A stretch of DNA of 64,000 nucleotides from Mimachlamys varia (GCA_947623455.1 OX392545.1:25495001-25559000), one strand, 5' to 3'. Positions 48,801 to 60,208 are shown, numbered from the stretch's first letter. The notes: a model not told the origin generated them from the letters alone. Numbers and translations: made by a program.

Positions 48801-49297
48801 AGTATAACACGCTAAACCACAATGGTGAGTAAACACTACCCAGGAACTTAACACGCTAAACCACAATGGTGAGTATAACACGCTAAACCACAATGGTGAG
48901 TATACACTACCCAGGAACTTAACACGCTAAACCACAATGCTGAGTATACACTACCCGGGAACGTAGCACGCTAAACCACAATGGTGAGTATACACTACCC
49001 GGGAACTTAACACGCTAAACCACAATGGTGAGTAAACACTACCCGGGAACTTAACACACTAAACCACAATGGTGAGTATACACTACCCGGGAACTTAACA
49101 CGCTAAACCACAATGGTGAGTATACACTACCCGGGAACTTAACACACTAAACCACAATGGTGAGTAAACACTACCCGGGAACTTAACATGCTAAACCACA
49201 ATGGTGAGTATACACTACCCGGGAACTTAACATGCTAAACCACAGTGGTTAGTATACACTACCCCGGGAACGTAACACGCTAAACCACAATGGTGAG
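45833..49297. repeat. 44-bp satellite array, about 3.46 kb, about 79 units
   Basis: The unit is CCACAATGGTGAGTATACAC then TACCCGGGAACTTAACACG then CTAAA. Main variants are CCAGG/CCGGG, CACGC/CACAC/CACAG and GTATAC/GTAAAC. Short units that jump from GAGTATA to ACACGCTAAA occur near 48073, 48804 and 48875. Two blocks containing the rare CAATGCTGAG and GGAACGTAGCAC pair lie 802 bp apart (48131 and 48933), showing segmental duplication. Each unit carries ATG/GTGAGTAT, a strong 5' splice-site match on the plus strand. Confidence 0.97.
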
Positions 49298-49552
49298 TAA
49301 CGCCAATTTTCTTTTATGATAAATACATCTTCCGCACACCACAATTTTAAAAACAACATATATTTGCCTCTGCTATTAAATGTTCGAGTAATTTCGTTTT
49401 TTTTGGGACGAATATGATTTATAACGACAAGAAAATCATTGAATATCAATGTTTTAGATTTGTACACTCTCCCTGCCAGGCTTTTTATTGGTGCACTTTA
49501 AATAGCCACACGTGTCGGACTATCGCAGGGAAGCTTACACGACCATAACGGC

Positions 49553-49882
49553 GTGTTCCAAACACACTGTCCCAAACACACTGGGCACCCAACACAAACA
49601 CTTTACAGTGTGTTAACAGGTTTAGCGTGTCCCAAACACACTGGGCACCCAACACAAACACTTTACAGTGTGTTAACAGGTTTAGCGTGTCCCAAACACA
49701 CTGGGCACCCAACACAAACACTTTACAGTGTGTTAACAGGTTTAGCGTGTCCCAAACACACTGTCCCAAACACACTGGGCACCCAACACAAACACTTAAC
49801 AGTGTTCTAACAGGTTTAGCGTGTCCAAAACACACTGTCCCAAACACACTGGGCACCCAACACAAACACTTTACAGTGTGGT
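49553..49882. repeat. 60-bp minisatellite (about 5 copies)
   Basis: The unit is GTCCCAAACACACTGGGCAC then CCAACACAAACACTTTACAG then TGTGTTAACAGGTTTAGCGT. Three copies at about 49569-49748 are nearly identical, and later copies carry an extra CCCAAACACACTGT. The 60-bp period keeps both strands open; the resulting ORFs are not genes. A C-run (about 49888) follows. Confidence 0.9.
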
Positions 49883-49899
49883 GACAAGCCCCCCCCCCT

Positions 49900-51035
49900 C
49901 CCCAACCCCTCCGGTTACATATACAGACTACGGGTGACACTGGTATGTTACGCTCAGGGGACAGAACCCATAGCCTTTCTCACAGGGGCGCGAACGCTCA
50001 ACTAAAGGCCAAAAGTGAGGTATTGTCAAGGGATATATTGGGAAGGAAACAGCAGTCAGAAAAAAATAGAAGGTAAGATAAAATTCATAAACTCATTAAC
50101 CGGAAAGGGAGGGGTCAAATAAGCCGGACACGGACTCATATCACCGCGGAATTAGCTCCAAGTCCGTGATTTCACGCTCGATATATTACACTTTATATTG
50201 CACACGTACCAATAAGCTTTAACTATATATAAAGCTCGTGCATAGAGGTCGTACAAGTAAAACAAACATTATTTGATATTCATACATACATTGGGCCGGA
50301 AATAAATAAAGGGTTGTTCCATCAAAACGTTATTGCATTAGTAAATAATAGAATAAATTTGTTTTCTTTCTAAGTTATTGTTCCTCCGAGTATCGTACAT
50401 GTAATTACACCTTCAGTTTGTGTTTTGGTTTGACAAGCATGTGAATGCTTTATGAAAACTAATGTGTTAAGCGAGGTGTCATAATTATCTGGTATTGTTT
50501 GGGGTCGGACAGGAACCCAGGTTTCTATGTTTGGAACATCACGTGACCTTTGCTGTTAAAAACAAAACAATTCTGGATCATTAGATGTTTTGTCTCGTTT
50601 GTACTGTATGTATTATTTATGTTACTGTATTAGTATAGCTTTGTTTTATTTAAGCATGGATACCGATGATGGCTATGGAAGTTCAGCTTTTTACATTTGT
50701 ATGTCCCCGCCATGAAATGGAGATGGGTGCATATAGTGTTACATTGTACCCACATCCGTTCCGTCCCGTCCGGTCCCATCCCGTCCACGGCACGTCCAGT
50801 CCTGTCAGGTCCGGTCCTGTCCCGTTCCGGTCCCCGTCCCGTCCCCCTATCCCCCAGCAGTGGTAATATAACCTGTTAACCTCTGTACCATTGTGATTCT
50901 CACTAAACTTTGTATACATGTACATAATAAGTTTGATGTAATTTGTGATAAAGCATTCAAGATGGCTGCCACAACGTCTAATTGGCTGAAATCATATGCA
51001 GTAATAACTTTTGTTCTTTTTGTTTGATCTCCGTG
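49900..51035. other. No gene recognised; short GTCC(C/G)-rich patch
   Basis: 50755-50850 is a degenerate CCGTCC/GGTCC(C/T)GTC simple repeat. The rest is AT-rich without coding signal. Confidence 0.45.
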
Positions 51036-51039
51036 AAAT

Positions 51040-51090
51040 CAATCTGATTAAAATCATATGTTGATCTCCGTGCCATTCCGTAAACTTGAT
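51040..51090 (+). mobile_element. Fragment of the ACAATCTGATT-terminus MITE
   Basis: CAATCTGATTAAAATCATAT then TTGATCTCCGTGCCATTCCG matches the left terminus of the copy at 1686; nothing further aligns. Confidence 0.6.
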
Positions 51091-51384
51091 AAAAGAGATG
51101 ATAGCATGACAACCCTCATTCTAAATGAAATCAAATGTTGAATTATGATTCAATATGGCCGTCAAATGGAGGCTTCTGATTGGTCATAGTTCAGTTAATG
51201 GCCGATTTTAATGAAAACATTGGTATGTATAGTGTACGTCTGGTTGGGTTATACAATGCACTAACACGGCAGCGGTGTTAATTGATGAGAAAAAAATGGC
51301 TCTCTGATCGGCTGAAATCATTAATTAATTTCATGTTCTGGCGGAGGCATTCATGTCTTACAGACATTTTCTAGTTTTAATATA

Positions 51385-51520
51385 AAAATATCAGGAAATA
51401 CTGAAGCGACAACAAACCAGAATCAACATTCAAAATCGATAAAACTACATATAGATGCAACATATGAACAAAGGAAATATTAACATAGATACCCATGTGG
51501 AAGTACAAAAAGAATTATAA
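51385..51520 (+). mobile_element. Degenerate copy of the GAATACCGAAGCGTC repeat
   Basis: GAAATACTGAAGCGACAACA, then TTCAAAATCGATAAAACTAC, then GAACAAAGGAAATAT and ACCCATGTGGAAGTACAA follow the order of the family with many substitutions. Confidence 0.55.
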
Positions 51521-51533
51521 GAGTTTAACATCC

Positions 51534-51798
51534 GGGCCCAAATTCATCAAACCATTCTCGTGCTCAAACATGGATTCTGTGCTCAAGCCAGCTTTCTTGA
51601 AACTCTCCTTAATCATGTAAAAAAAGAATAAAAAAGTCACTGTAGATGTTGAAACGGCTTTCGACTTCAAGTCTCTTCAACTTTTTCCCATAACTTTGGC
51701 AAAATAAGATTTAAAAAAATAATTTACAGCCAGAACAAGAAATAAGGCTTGAGCACGAATTGCTTGAGCATGAGAACGGTTTAATGAATACGGGCCCA
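51534..51798. mobile_element. MITE with GGGCCC...TTCTC(G/A)TGCTCAA inverted ends
   Basis: The left end reads GGGCCCAAATTCATCAAACC then ATTCTCGTGCTCAA. The right end (reverse complement) reads GGGCCCGTATTCATTAAACC then GTTCTCATGCTCAA, about 35 bp of TIR. A related, longer element lies at 60.21-60.72 kb. No ORF. Confidence 0.7.
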
Positions 51799-51799
51799 G

Positions 51800-52610
51800 T
51801 TATCGATAATATTTCTGTGCTGTAATTATTTAGGCATGCGTACGTTCATCCTTTCGGAGTGAGATTGATTAAAGCTGGTTACAAAACTAGTTTTATAACC
51901 TACATGATTAATTATATTCCCTTTATATCATAGTGTAATTCTGTATTTAGCCAAAAGATTGATGAGAGAATAAATTATTGTGTGTAATGATTATTGATAA
52001 TACGTCGTTTTTTACCAATGGAAACCTTGTGTTATTGTTATTCAATGAAAAAAAATCAATTTTGACAAGAATTCAAAAAAATTCTATTTTTTAAGGAATG
52101 GCATTTGGTGAGATATTTTTAACCTAGCATAAGTGTAGACGGTGTTATTAGAAATTGCGGATCGAGAATAAAGTCGGAAAGATGAATTCCTGTCATACAT
52201 TTATGTACTTCATAGCACACCTTAAATGCCTACAGCATATGGTTATACGGAAGTAATTAAACCTTGTAAATGATTAATTCCCGATATAAACATTCCACTC
52301 TAAGTAAGGACCTTAAACCAGTAGATTGGGTTAACTGCCACTGGGACTTCTGTAATGAAGTAGACCTACGTGTATTTTGAGGTTAATTGGCGCTGCCGTA
52401 TACTGTCGTTATTACACAAATGTGTTCAGTGATCGGAATAGCCGAGATTATCCGAATATCTATTAGAACTGTAATACTTAAATCGGGAGAGGGAATGCAA
52501 GAGTACTGTCATTGTTGTAGACATGAAAGAATGTTCAGAGCTGACTCAAAATACAGTCTCTAGTAAAGTAAAATATCACGTTATAGTTGATATGTTGTAA
52601 AGTGAAACAA
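51800..52610. other. No recognisable feature
   Basis: AT-rich sequence without coding, RNA or repeat signal that I can support. Confidence 0.45.
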
Positions 52611-52616
52611 CACATT

Positions 52617-52776
52617 TAAGGATTAATTTGAATACATTCTTTATGTTATGGAGGTATAACACAAAAAACTGGAGTGTACTCTAAAAAAACGCGAAGCGGT
52701 TTATAATGAGAGTACACTCAAGTTTTTTTTGTGTAATAATCCCATAACATAAAGAATAGGTTCAAGTTAATCCTTA
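52617..52776. mobile_element. Foldback element with about 70-bp imperfect arms
   Basis: The left arm (TAAGGATTAATTTGAA, ATTCTTTATGTTATGG, GGAGTGTACTCT) pairs with the right arm (AGAGTACACTCAAG, CCATAACATAAAGAAT, TTCAAGTTAATCCTTA) around AAACGCGAAGCGGTTT, itself a small hairpin. Several mismatches indicate age. Confidence 0.7.
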
Positions 52777-52779
52777 TAA

Positions 52780-53389
52780 TTTAATCTATGCCCTGTAAAA
52801 AATCACTTCATTCATGGACTCTTTTCTTTTACAAATTCTTACACTGCTTCCGCAGCCAATCAAAAGCTACGTTATCAACGTCGACGTTGTTTCTTTTACG
52901 TTATGGGCTGATAACATAATTTTTTAAGCCAATGGAAATGCTTGTTTTAAACAAGATTAAATTATTTTATCACATAACTGACCCGTTAAGTCATGACATA
53001 CAGCCATGTCATATATAAGGCATTACACATGTGTAATAACACTTTTGTGACGTCACAAACAAACGACGTAATTATGACGTTATGTGATTGTCTCGGTAGT
53101 GAAAATCGTACCGTCAAAGCAGAAATTTACCTTTGTTATAGAGAATGAATTTGAGAGTTTTGGTGTATTTTATCATCAATAAAAGTTATGTGTTAAATAT
53201 AATCTTACACTCGTTTTAATATAATGTGGAATTATTAAACTCGTTTAATAATGTAATATATCACTCGTCTAAAGTCTCGTGAAATATTAAAATATTCAAC
53301 TCGTTCAATAAATTCCATATTACATCGATACACGTTTAATTTCCTCTATATATTTTCTATGTTGTAAAACGAATCAACACTTTAAAAAG
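52780..53389. other. AT-rich region with a CRE and short palindromes
   Basis: ATTACACATGTGTAAT (53022-53037) is a perfect 16-bp palindrome, followed by TGACGTCA at about 53048. At 53.2-53.34 kb ACTCGTTTAATAA-type words occur in both orientations. No coding signal. Confidence 0.4.
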
Positions 53390-53391
53390 TA

Positions 53392-54165
53392 GTAAAGTGA
53401 AACAACACCTTATAATTTCTAGTGAAACAACACCTTATATTTTCTAGTGAAACAACGCCTTATATTTTCTGGTGAAACAACACCTTATATTTCTAGTGAA
53501 ACAACACCTTATATTTTCTAGTGAAACAACGCCTTATATTTTCTGGTGAAACAACACCTTATATTTCTAGTGAAACAACACCTTATATTTTCTAGTGAAA
53601 CAACACCTTATATTTTCTAGTAGAACAACACCTTATATTTTCTAGTGAAACAACACCTTATATTTTCTAGTAAAACAACACCTTATATTTTCTAGTGAAA
53701 CAACACCTTATATTTTCTAGTAAAACAACACCTTATATTTTCTAGTGAAACAACACCTTATATTTTCTAGTGGAACAACAACTTATAATTTCTAGTGGAA
53801 CAACACCTTATATTTTCTAGTGGAACAACACCTTATATTTTCTAGTAAAACAACACCTTACATTTTCTAGTAAAACAACACCTTATATTTTCTAGTAAAA
53901 CAACACCTTATATTTTCTAGTAAAACAATACCTTATATTTTCTAGTGGAACAACACCTTATATTTTCTAGTAAAACAACACCTTATATTTTCTAGTAAAA
54001 CAATACCTTATATTTTCTAGTGGAACAACACCTTATATTTTCTAGTGGAACAACACCTTATATTTCTAGTAAAACAACACCTTATATTTTCCAGTAAAAC
54101 AACACCTTATATTTTCTTTTGAAACAAAACCTTGTATTTTCTAGTGAAACAACACCTTATAATAT
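53392..54165. repeat. 25-bp AT-rich minisatellite (about 31 copies)
   Basis: The unit is AAACAACACCTTATATTTTC then TAGTG, with TAGTA/TAGTG/TGGTG variants and some 24-bp units lacking one T. A precursor-like GTAAAGTGAAACAACAC occurs just outside, at 52.6 kb and 53.39 kb. Confidence 0.92.
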
Positions 54166-54169
54166 TATA

Positions 54170-54985
54170 TACTTTTCTTCTGATCGTCTAAAATAGCTTA
54201 TTTGGCTAAAAGAAGTTACAACTACGTTAGTTCCCCGATTAACATTGGATCCTTAGGCCTGTAAACGTGTACTTGTAGAACTTTATATCGGACAGGGAAA
54301 GAATTCTTTAAAAAATGATTTAGTCAAAATTGCGAAATTGTCCCAAAAGTAAAATCAGATAGAAGCCTTTATTTATGGCGTTAATGGTCGAATCTCTAAG
54401 TTGATATAAAGCACTCACATCGGCAATAAAACAAAACGCCTGCATAATAGAGTCTATATTTGACTGTACACCTACTGTGATTGATAAGTGATTATAATTA
54501 TGAGATATATGATAAATGACGGTCTTTTGTTATCAATGAGTGTAATTAAGATGGATGTATTATTTAGTAGACGCACGAGACGTTCGCCATCAGAGTGCTG
54601 TTTTTCTAATTTATTAAGACTTGTGTTAAATGGTATATTAAAACCAGGCGATGTTATTGATGGTAGCCAATCTATAATGTATTTAAACATTAACAAAATT
54701 AAAAAAAGAAATACCGTAGGTTTTTAACGGCAAATGCCTTCAATAAAAGGTACATTTATTGTACCACAGCTTAAAACTGTACTAATATATATTATATATA
54801 TATGTATAGAAGACGGTGTTTTATGTAACGTGTTTCTATGTACTGTAATGGTATAAAGGATGGTGCTACACAGTAGCTGTTCGAATTTGGACCGTAATTT
54901 TTTTATATACATGTGGTACTTACAATGTACCGTACTAATCCGTACCGTTTCAGTATATATAGGACGGTGCTAACTGTGCTATGTT
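54170..54985. other. No recognisable feature
   Basis: AT-rich; a short TA-dinucleotide stretch near 54785-54805. No coding signal. Confidence 0.45.
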
Positions 54986-54988
54986 TAA

Positions 54989-55346
54989 GGGGCCGCGGTG
55001 GCCGAGTGGTTTACCCATTCCCCTTGCCTTTCCTCTTACATACTTTATCCCTTCTACTCTCTTTCCTATCTTTTCTCGTCCACCGAAGGTCGCAAGGTCA
55101 TGTGAGGACGTTAAACTCTCAAAACAAAACAAAACAAAACGAGTGGTTAAGGTGTCCCGATATTCTACTACTAGCCCTCCACCTCTGCGTTGCGAGTTCG
55201 AAACCCATGTGGGGCAGTTGCCAAGTACTGACCGTAGGTCGGTGATTTTTCTCCGGGTACTCCGGCTTTCCTCCATCTTCAAAACCTGGCACGTCCTTAA
55301 ATGACCCTGGCTGTTAATGGGACGTAAAGCAAAACAAACCAAACCG
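54989..55346 (+). mobile_element. tRNA-derived SINE interrupted by another retro-insertion
   Basis: The head has box A TGGCCGAGTGG (54999-55009) of tRNA-Leu/Ser type. After the interruption come GGTTAAGGTGTCCCG, box B AGTTCGAAACC (about 55195-55205), the core TTTCTCCGGGTACTCCGG (about 55246-55264) and the tail GACGTAAAGCAAAACAAACC. Flanks TGCTATGTTTA (54977) and TGCAATGTTTT (55349) may be its target-site duplication with two mismatches. Confidence 0.8.
55012..55139 (+). mobile_element. Short retro-insertion nested inside the SINE
   Basis: About 128 bp placed between box A and the rest of the host SINE. It ends GTGAGGACGTTAAACTCTC then (AAAAC)n and is bracketed by CGAGTGGTT on both sides (55003-55011 and 55140-55148), a 9-bp target-site duplication. 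The tail shape indicates LINE-mediated retroposition. Its own 5' part is not recognisable. Confidence 0.75.
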
Positions 55347-55349
55347 AGT

Positions 55350-56450
55350 GCAATGTTTTGTTTCCGGTACAAAACATTCCTCAGACCAGGGACCTGGGAT
55401 AATAAAGTAGAGTAATACACAATAACCGTTTAATAATGACCTACTAGTGTATAATGGTTACCGTACGATCCTAACGATCACAGAAGTGAAGCTATAACGT
55501 TAAGGAGTGGTGCTATTACATTTTATAAACCTTATAATTAACTGTGCATAAACATGTATAGCGGGGTAATACTGCCGAACAGTAAAACTAGTTCACTCGT
55601 TAAAACGCCATACTATTGCTGATAATGTTAATAAGAATTTAGGGTAGGAAAAATGAAAACAAAAAAAATATGTGGAAAAATGCGCTTGTAAACGCCATGT
55701 CAAGCTTACCGATCTCTCCATCGTCCTGCTCGCGTGTTATTACTTCCTTGTTTATACATGCACATACCTGGATGCATTGTCAGCTTAAACATTATTGTAT
55801 GAAAATCACAAAGAGACTTTGTATTTTTAAAATTGCGAATAAGTTGGAAGTAATTTTTATCTAACAAAAGCGCTTGGCGGATCTGATAGTTTTATAGAGA
55901 AATATCGAACCAGTCAGATATAGTTCACTAAACAATAAAATCACAATTACATGTAACTGATAATGATACGATTCACACAGTGATGAAATCTGATATGTAT
56001 ATATATATAGCTTTATTCTGATTATCAATCAAATTTGTTATACATGTACAGATATTTATAAACAGCAAAACACAAATATTGTTAGCTTCTTTATAAAGTA
56101 TGATAAATCATGTCGGGCTACCGGGCCTGTTTGGGTACTGTATAACGTCGCCATGGTGATAGTCAAGACGTATGTTGATAAGAAAAACGATTTAAAAGGG
56201 ACATACATCAAATCAATCATATACGACATAAATATTTATATTTGATCGATGAAGTGCATTAATTCATGTTGAATTTTAATAAAAAAACTTCGCGTAAAAA
56301 TGCACGAGTTTAAATTTCATTTAAATATAAAGATAATAAAAAACCTCCAAGATCCCCCCCCCCTCCCCGCCACAAACTTATACAACAAGATCTCCAGGAC
56401 ATTGTGATGGAAATTATTTCTGTTGTATTATGTTTTCGTTCATGGCTGTA
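55350..56450. other. No recognisable feature
   Basis: AT-rich with a C-run at about 56355-56367. No coding or RNA signal. Confidence 0.45.
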
Positions 56451-56451
56451 T

Positions 56452-56701
56452 ACAATCTGATTAAAATACAGATCCTAGTTCTAAATTCGTTTTACAAGGA
56501 TCTGACAACATCCCATAAAAGGTCACGTTATGGTGACCTTTGTCGCCTCCACTCTAAGAAGAATTTTCCAATGACGCTGTCATCTGCAGCAAGATTCTGT
56601 AACGTGAACGTGACCCCCTCTGGGATGTCCTCAGATATTAACGCCGCAGATAAAAGTTACGGAACGGCGCGGAGATCAAGGTACGATTTCAATCAGATTG
56701 T
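56452..56701. mobile_element. Complete 250-bp MITE, ACAATCTGATT-terminus family
   Basis: Begins ACAATCTGATTAAAAT (56452) and ends with ATTTCAATCAGATTGT (to 56701), complementary with one mismatch. Internal text includes GGTCACGTTATGGTGACCTT (itself a dyad), TTTTCCAATGACGCTGTC and GGAACGGCGCGGAGATCAAG. This is the reference copy for those at 1.69, 19.96 and 51.04 kb. No clear target-site duplication beyond TA-rich flanks. Confidence 0.8.
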
Positions 56702-56939
56702 GGCTCTATACTTTAGTGAAGGGTAAAACCTGTGTTTGTTTTTGTTTTGGTTCGTTGTGAACCTTATTTAGGTCATACAAAAATGGTGGTCACAGTTGAT
56801 CTAAACTCAAACGTTTAAGTTTGCCCAAAGTTTAGGCCCGTTTGTATTGTTGCTTGCAATTTTACGGAAAATGTTAGTCAATAATGATTTGCATTGTACG
56901 TATTCAACAAAAGTAGTGAGAAAGGGAGAAATAAATGAA

Positions 56940-57172
56940 AATGCTATTATATATAAACTTTAATTATTTTACAACAATTATGAAAAAAGCTATATATCCA
57001 GCTTACATTAATCACTCTCGCACGTGGCGTCTCATAGTGGGAGGAAACCCGAGTACCTGTAGAAAACCCATGTGGTCCGGCAGGTCACCCCATACCCTTT
57101 CATGTCCGGTCGGGGAATCGAACACCGGCCGCCTTGGTGAAAGGAAAGTGCGCCTCCTGACCACCCAATCAA
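56940..57172 (-). mobile_element. tRNA-derived SINE, minus strand, near full length
   Basis: On the minus strand: box A TGGTCAGGAGG (about 57160), box B GTTCGATTCCCC (about 57112-57125), GACCGGACATGAAAGGG, core GGGTTTTCTACAGGTACTCG then GGTTTCCTCCCAC, and tail TTCATAATTGTTGTAAAAT. It matches the copy at 31.38 kb from box B to the tail. Confidence 0.8.
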
Positions 57173-57394
57173 TATGTCATTATAAAGATAAAGTTAGGAA
57201 ACTGTTCTGTATCGTTTTTGTGTTTAAAAGAGGAGTAAAAAAAAAATGAATCCACAACCCGACATGGAACCATTCATCCGGCAGAAAGGGTTGAGTTATA
57301 TCTTCTGCTGCATGTTAAGAGAATGCCTTAAGGTCGCCCAGTGCACTGTCCGATAGGTATGTAAGCATTAGTCATACAGTATTTATAAAAATAA

Positions 57395-57445
57395 TACCGA
57401 AGCGCCAACAAAACCACATTCCGAACTTAAAATCGATTTCCATGT
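57395..57445 (+). mobile_element. Fragment of the GAATACCGAAGCGTC repeat
   Basis: ATACCGAAGCGCCAACAAAA followed by GAACTTAAAATCGATTTCC aligns with the head of the family; the rest is missing. Confidence 0.55.
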
Positions 57446-57530
57446 TTAACTTTTTCTTAACCGTATATAGTCAAAATTACTAATGGAAACTTACATGTAC
57501 ATGTACATACTCAGTAAAATATGCCATGCC

Positions 57531-57806
57531 TAGGCTAGTATAGGCCGCGCCCACTCTATCCAGTGTAGCATAGACCACGCCCCTTCTTCCAAGGCTAGTA
57601 TAGGCCGCGCCCAATCTACCCAGTGTAGTATAGAGCACGTCCCTTCTACCCAGTGTAGCATAGACCACGCCCCTTCTTCCAAGGCTAGTATAGGCCGCGC
57701 CCAATCTACCCAGTGTAGTATAGAGCACGTCCCTTCTACCCAGGCTAGTATAGACCACGCCCTTCTACACAAGCTAGCATAGACCACGCCCACTCTACCA
57801 AAGCGG
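57531..57806. repeat. 30-bp minisatellite (about 9 copies, 60-bp dimers)
   Basis: AGGCTAGTATAGGCCGCGCC then CAATCTACCC alternates with AGTGTAGTATAGAGCACGTC then CCTTCTACCC. The 30-bp period keeps frames open; the resulting ORFs are not genes. Confidence 0.9.
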
Positions 57807-57809
57807 AGG

Positions 57810-59925
57810 GTGACGTGTTATCCGTGTAAGATAAACACACTCATTCACAATCTTATAGTTACAGGATAATAGTTGATAATGTTCACTCATTGAACAAGCG
57901 TGACACGCCCTCACAACCATAACTTTTGAAATATTAATTTAAGTAGTAACGCTCTCGCTACCTGGTATACCGACAGAGGATAGATTATTTAATACAAATG
58001 ACCCGCCCCCACAACCGTATGTTTACCAACATAGGGTGTGTAGTGTTTATATTTACTAACATAGGGTGTGTAGTGTTTATATTTACTAACATAGGGTGTG
58101 TAGTGTTTATACTCCGCCGACACCAGAAATGTAAGACATCCGCCACTTAACCTTACGGACACAGAGATTCACATCTCCATGATATTTATACTGAACTGTA
58201 AGTATTTAAATAATTCAATTCATTTTGTTGTAAAATTCGCAAATGCCGAACAGCATTTGATACAAACCATGTGTTCACGTTCGCGGAGAACGCAACCGAC
58301 ACACTTCGTTAGTATGTAAACAATACAAAATTGAAACATTCAGTAGTGACTTCTTTTCGAAGATGCATGAATAAGGTAATTGCTTTTTTTTTTTTTACAT
58401 TTTTTCCAGCAAATTATTTTCATTTATCCTGTATACAGAGGGACACCAGTAAAATACATTTACTTTGAGTTAAGCAGTTATAGCTACAAGGTATGTTCCT
58501 CGTAAGTTGTTCTAATTAGGTAAGTCGGGTACTTCACCAAAACGGTGATAATGATTTCTGTTAGAAATAAAACATGGAGACACTTTACGGAAATCGAACT
58601 GTTATCTGTATAATACAAATGTACTATTAACTTGTTGTTTACCGACTCTACAAGTCACGGGAATATATATTAGACAACTCAGAAAAGAAACACATTAACG
58701 AGACCGGTAATACAGAAGTTGATTCGTTTGTCTCTATCGAAAAACTTTGTGGGAGCGAAGCTCTAGTTTGGCATCGTTCATACAAATGTAGTTTCCGCTA
58801 TGTCTGTGATAATCAACAAGACGCTGCCTAACCGTGCAAGCTGCGAAACGTTCTAACGACCGGGATGTATAAAGAATGCTATGCGCGTCTCAGGTTATTA
58901 GCATTGTCATGCTCGGTATTTCTGTAAATTATTTTATCACTCTTTTATCTTTTCGCAATTAACAGTAATGTGAATGAAGCCAGTTATATAACGATTTGGC
59001 CGGAATGTACGGTACACCGAGAACGACCAGACGTGATACGCCGTTTCAAACCTCACACAACACCAAGTAAAAGATGTCGTTAGATTATTTTACATTTTTG
59101 TATAATCGTTTTCGCCCTTTTTCATGAATAAGTTCAGGATACATGTACATGTCTATATTCACCCCCCCTCCGAAACAAATGTCTGAAAGCTCCGATGTTT
59201 GTTTGTATTACCAGACGATGATGAAATCAAGAACGCTTTTTAATTTGGCTTGTCAGACTATTTTGAGGTATAAATCTTAGTAGGGTACGTGTCAGGAAGT
59301 AGAATTGGCATTAATGGAAGGTAACAATTGTGGTATGGATATTTTGTTTTAAACTGGAGGGGGACGGGGTATCAGTACCCCCCCCCCCCCCCCTCCACTC
59401 ACACCACAACATGCATTATCAATATAACCCCAGAATATATTATGTCATGCACTGTCTCTGATTCTAAACTAATTTTTATTTGTATAGGCTACACGTTTTG
59501 TACTGCTGTGTTGATAATCTATTAAACATTTCGTGTCTTTATGACACGGAGTACCCCCGGGATAACACGTTCCCTGGGTCTCGGGTCAAAGGTTACATAT
59601 GTATCTTTGTTCTTGATAGTTATCCCCTTGTAAGAGAGATAAAAGGGAGATAATCAAGTTCATGTTACTATCAATACAGTCCGCTCACTAGTGATAACCC
59701 CATACCTATTTTGTACTTCGATAAAACCTCCTCCTGAGGGATTTCCGCTGATCTTTATGATCATTTTTTTTCCGTAGACAATAAATTCACCCAAGGAGAT
59801 CCAATTAAAGATCTTCTAAGAGTTTCTCTTGGACTTCCGCCATCCGTGGGCACTATTTGTGATTTAGAAATATGCCTCAGTTCTCACTTTGAGGTCACGA
59901 CATTTACTTGAATCTTCCCTAGATT
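57810..59925. other. Unrecognised; short 33-bp triplicate and C-run
   Basis: Three copies of AACATAGGGTGTGTAGTG then TTTATATTTACT lie at about 58028-58112. A run of about 15 C occurs at about 59379-59393. No gene or RNA recognised. Confidence 0.45.
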
Positions 59926-59929
59926 TACA

Positions 59930-60110
59930 TAGTGGGTATGGTTGACGAAGCAGAAAACGCTTACTCTTCTGGAATACCTGGTGTTATTCTCTATTATCTT
60001 GTGCTTTCACAAGGGTCTCCATGTAAATCTTTCCTTTGTCCATTTTTGCCCCTGGTTTGATCGATTTTGAGTTCGGATTATGGTTTTGTTGACGCTTTGG
60101 TATTGTTTGA
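59930..60110 (-). mobile_element. Copy of the GAATACCGAAGCGTC repeat (minus)
   Basis: GACGAAGCAGAAAACGCTTAC, then CAAGGGTCTCCATGTAAATC, then GCCCCTGGTTTGATCGATTT and TTGACGCTTTGGTATTG are the reverse complement of the family text seen at 62.44 kb. Confidence 0.7.
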
Positions 60111-60208
60111 TTTTGTTTGTCTCACAAGACCTTACCTCCAAATTAATTAATTTATCGATATGATGCATCATTACTTAATCTGTACATGTATCGTTTTAAT
60201 AGAGACCA

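Noticed and set aside
49485..49940. 151-codon minus ORF and two 85-codon plus ORFs
   Set aside because: All lie in the 60-bp repeat, whose period preserves frame on both strands.
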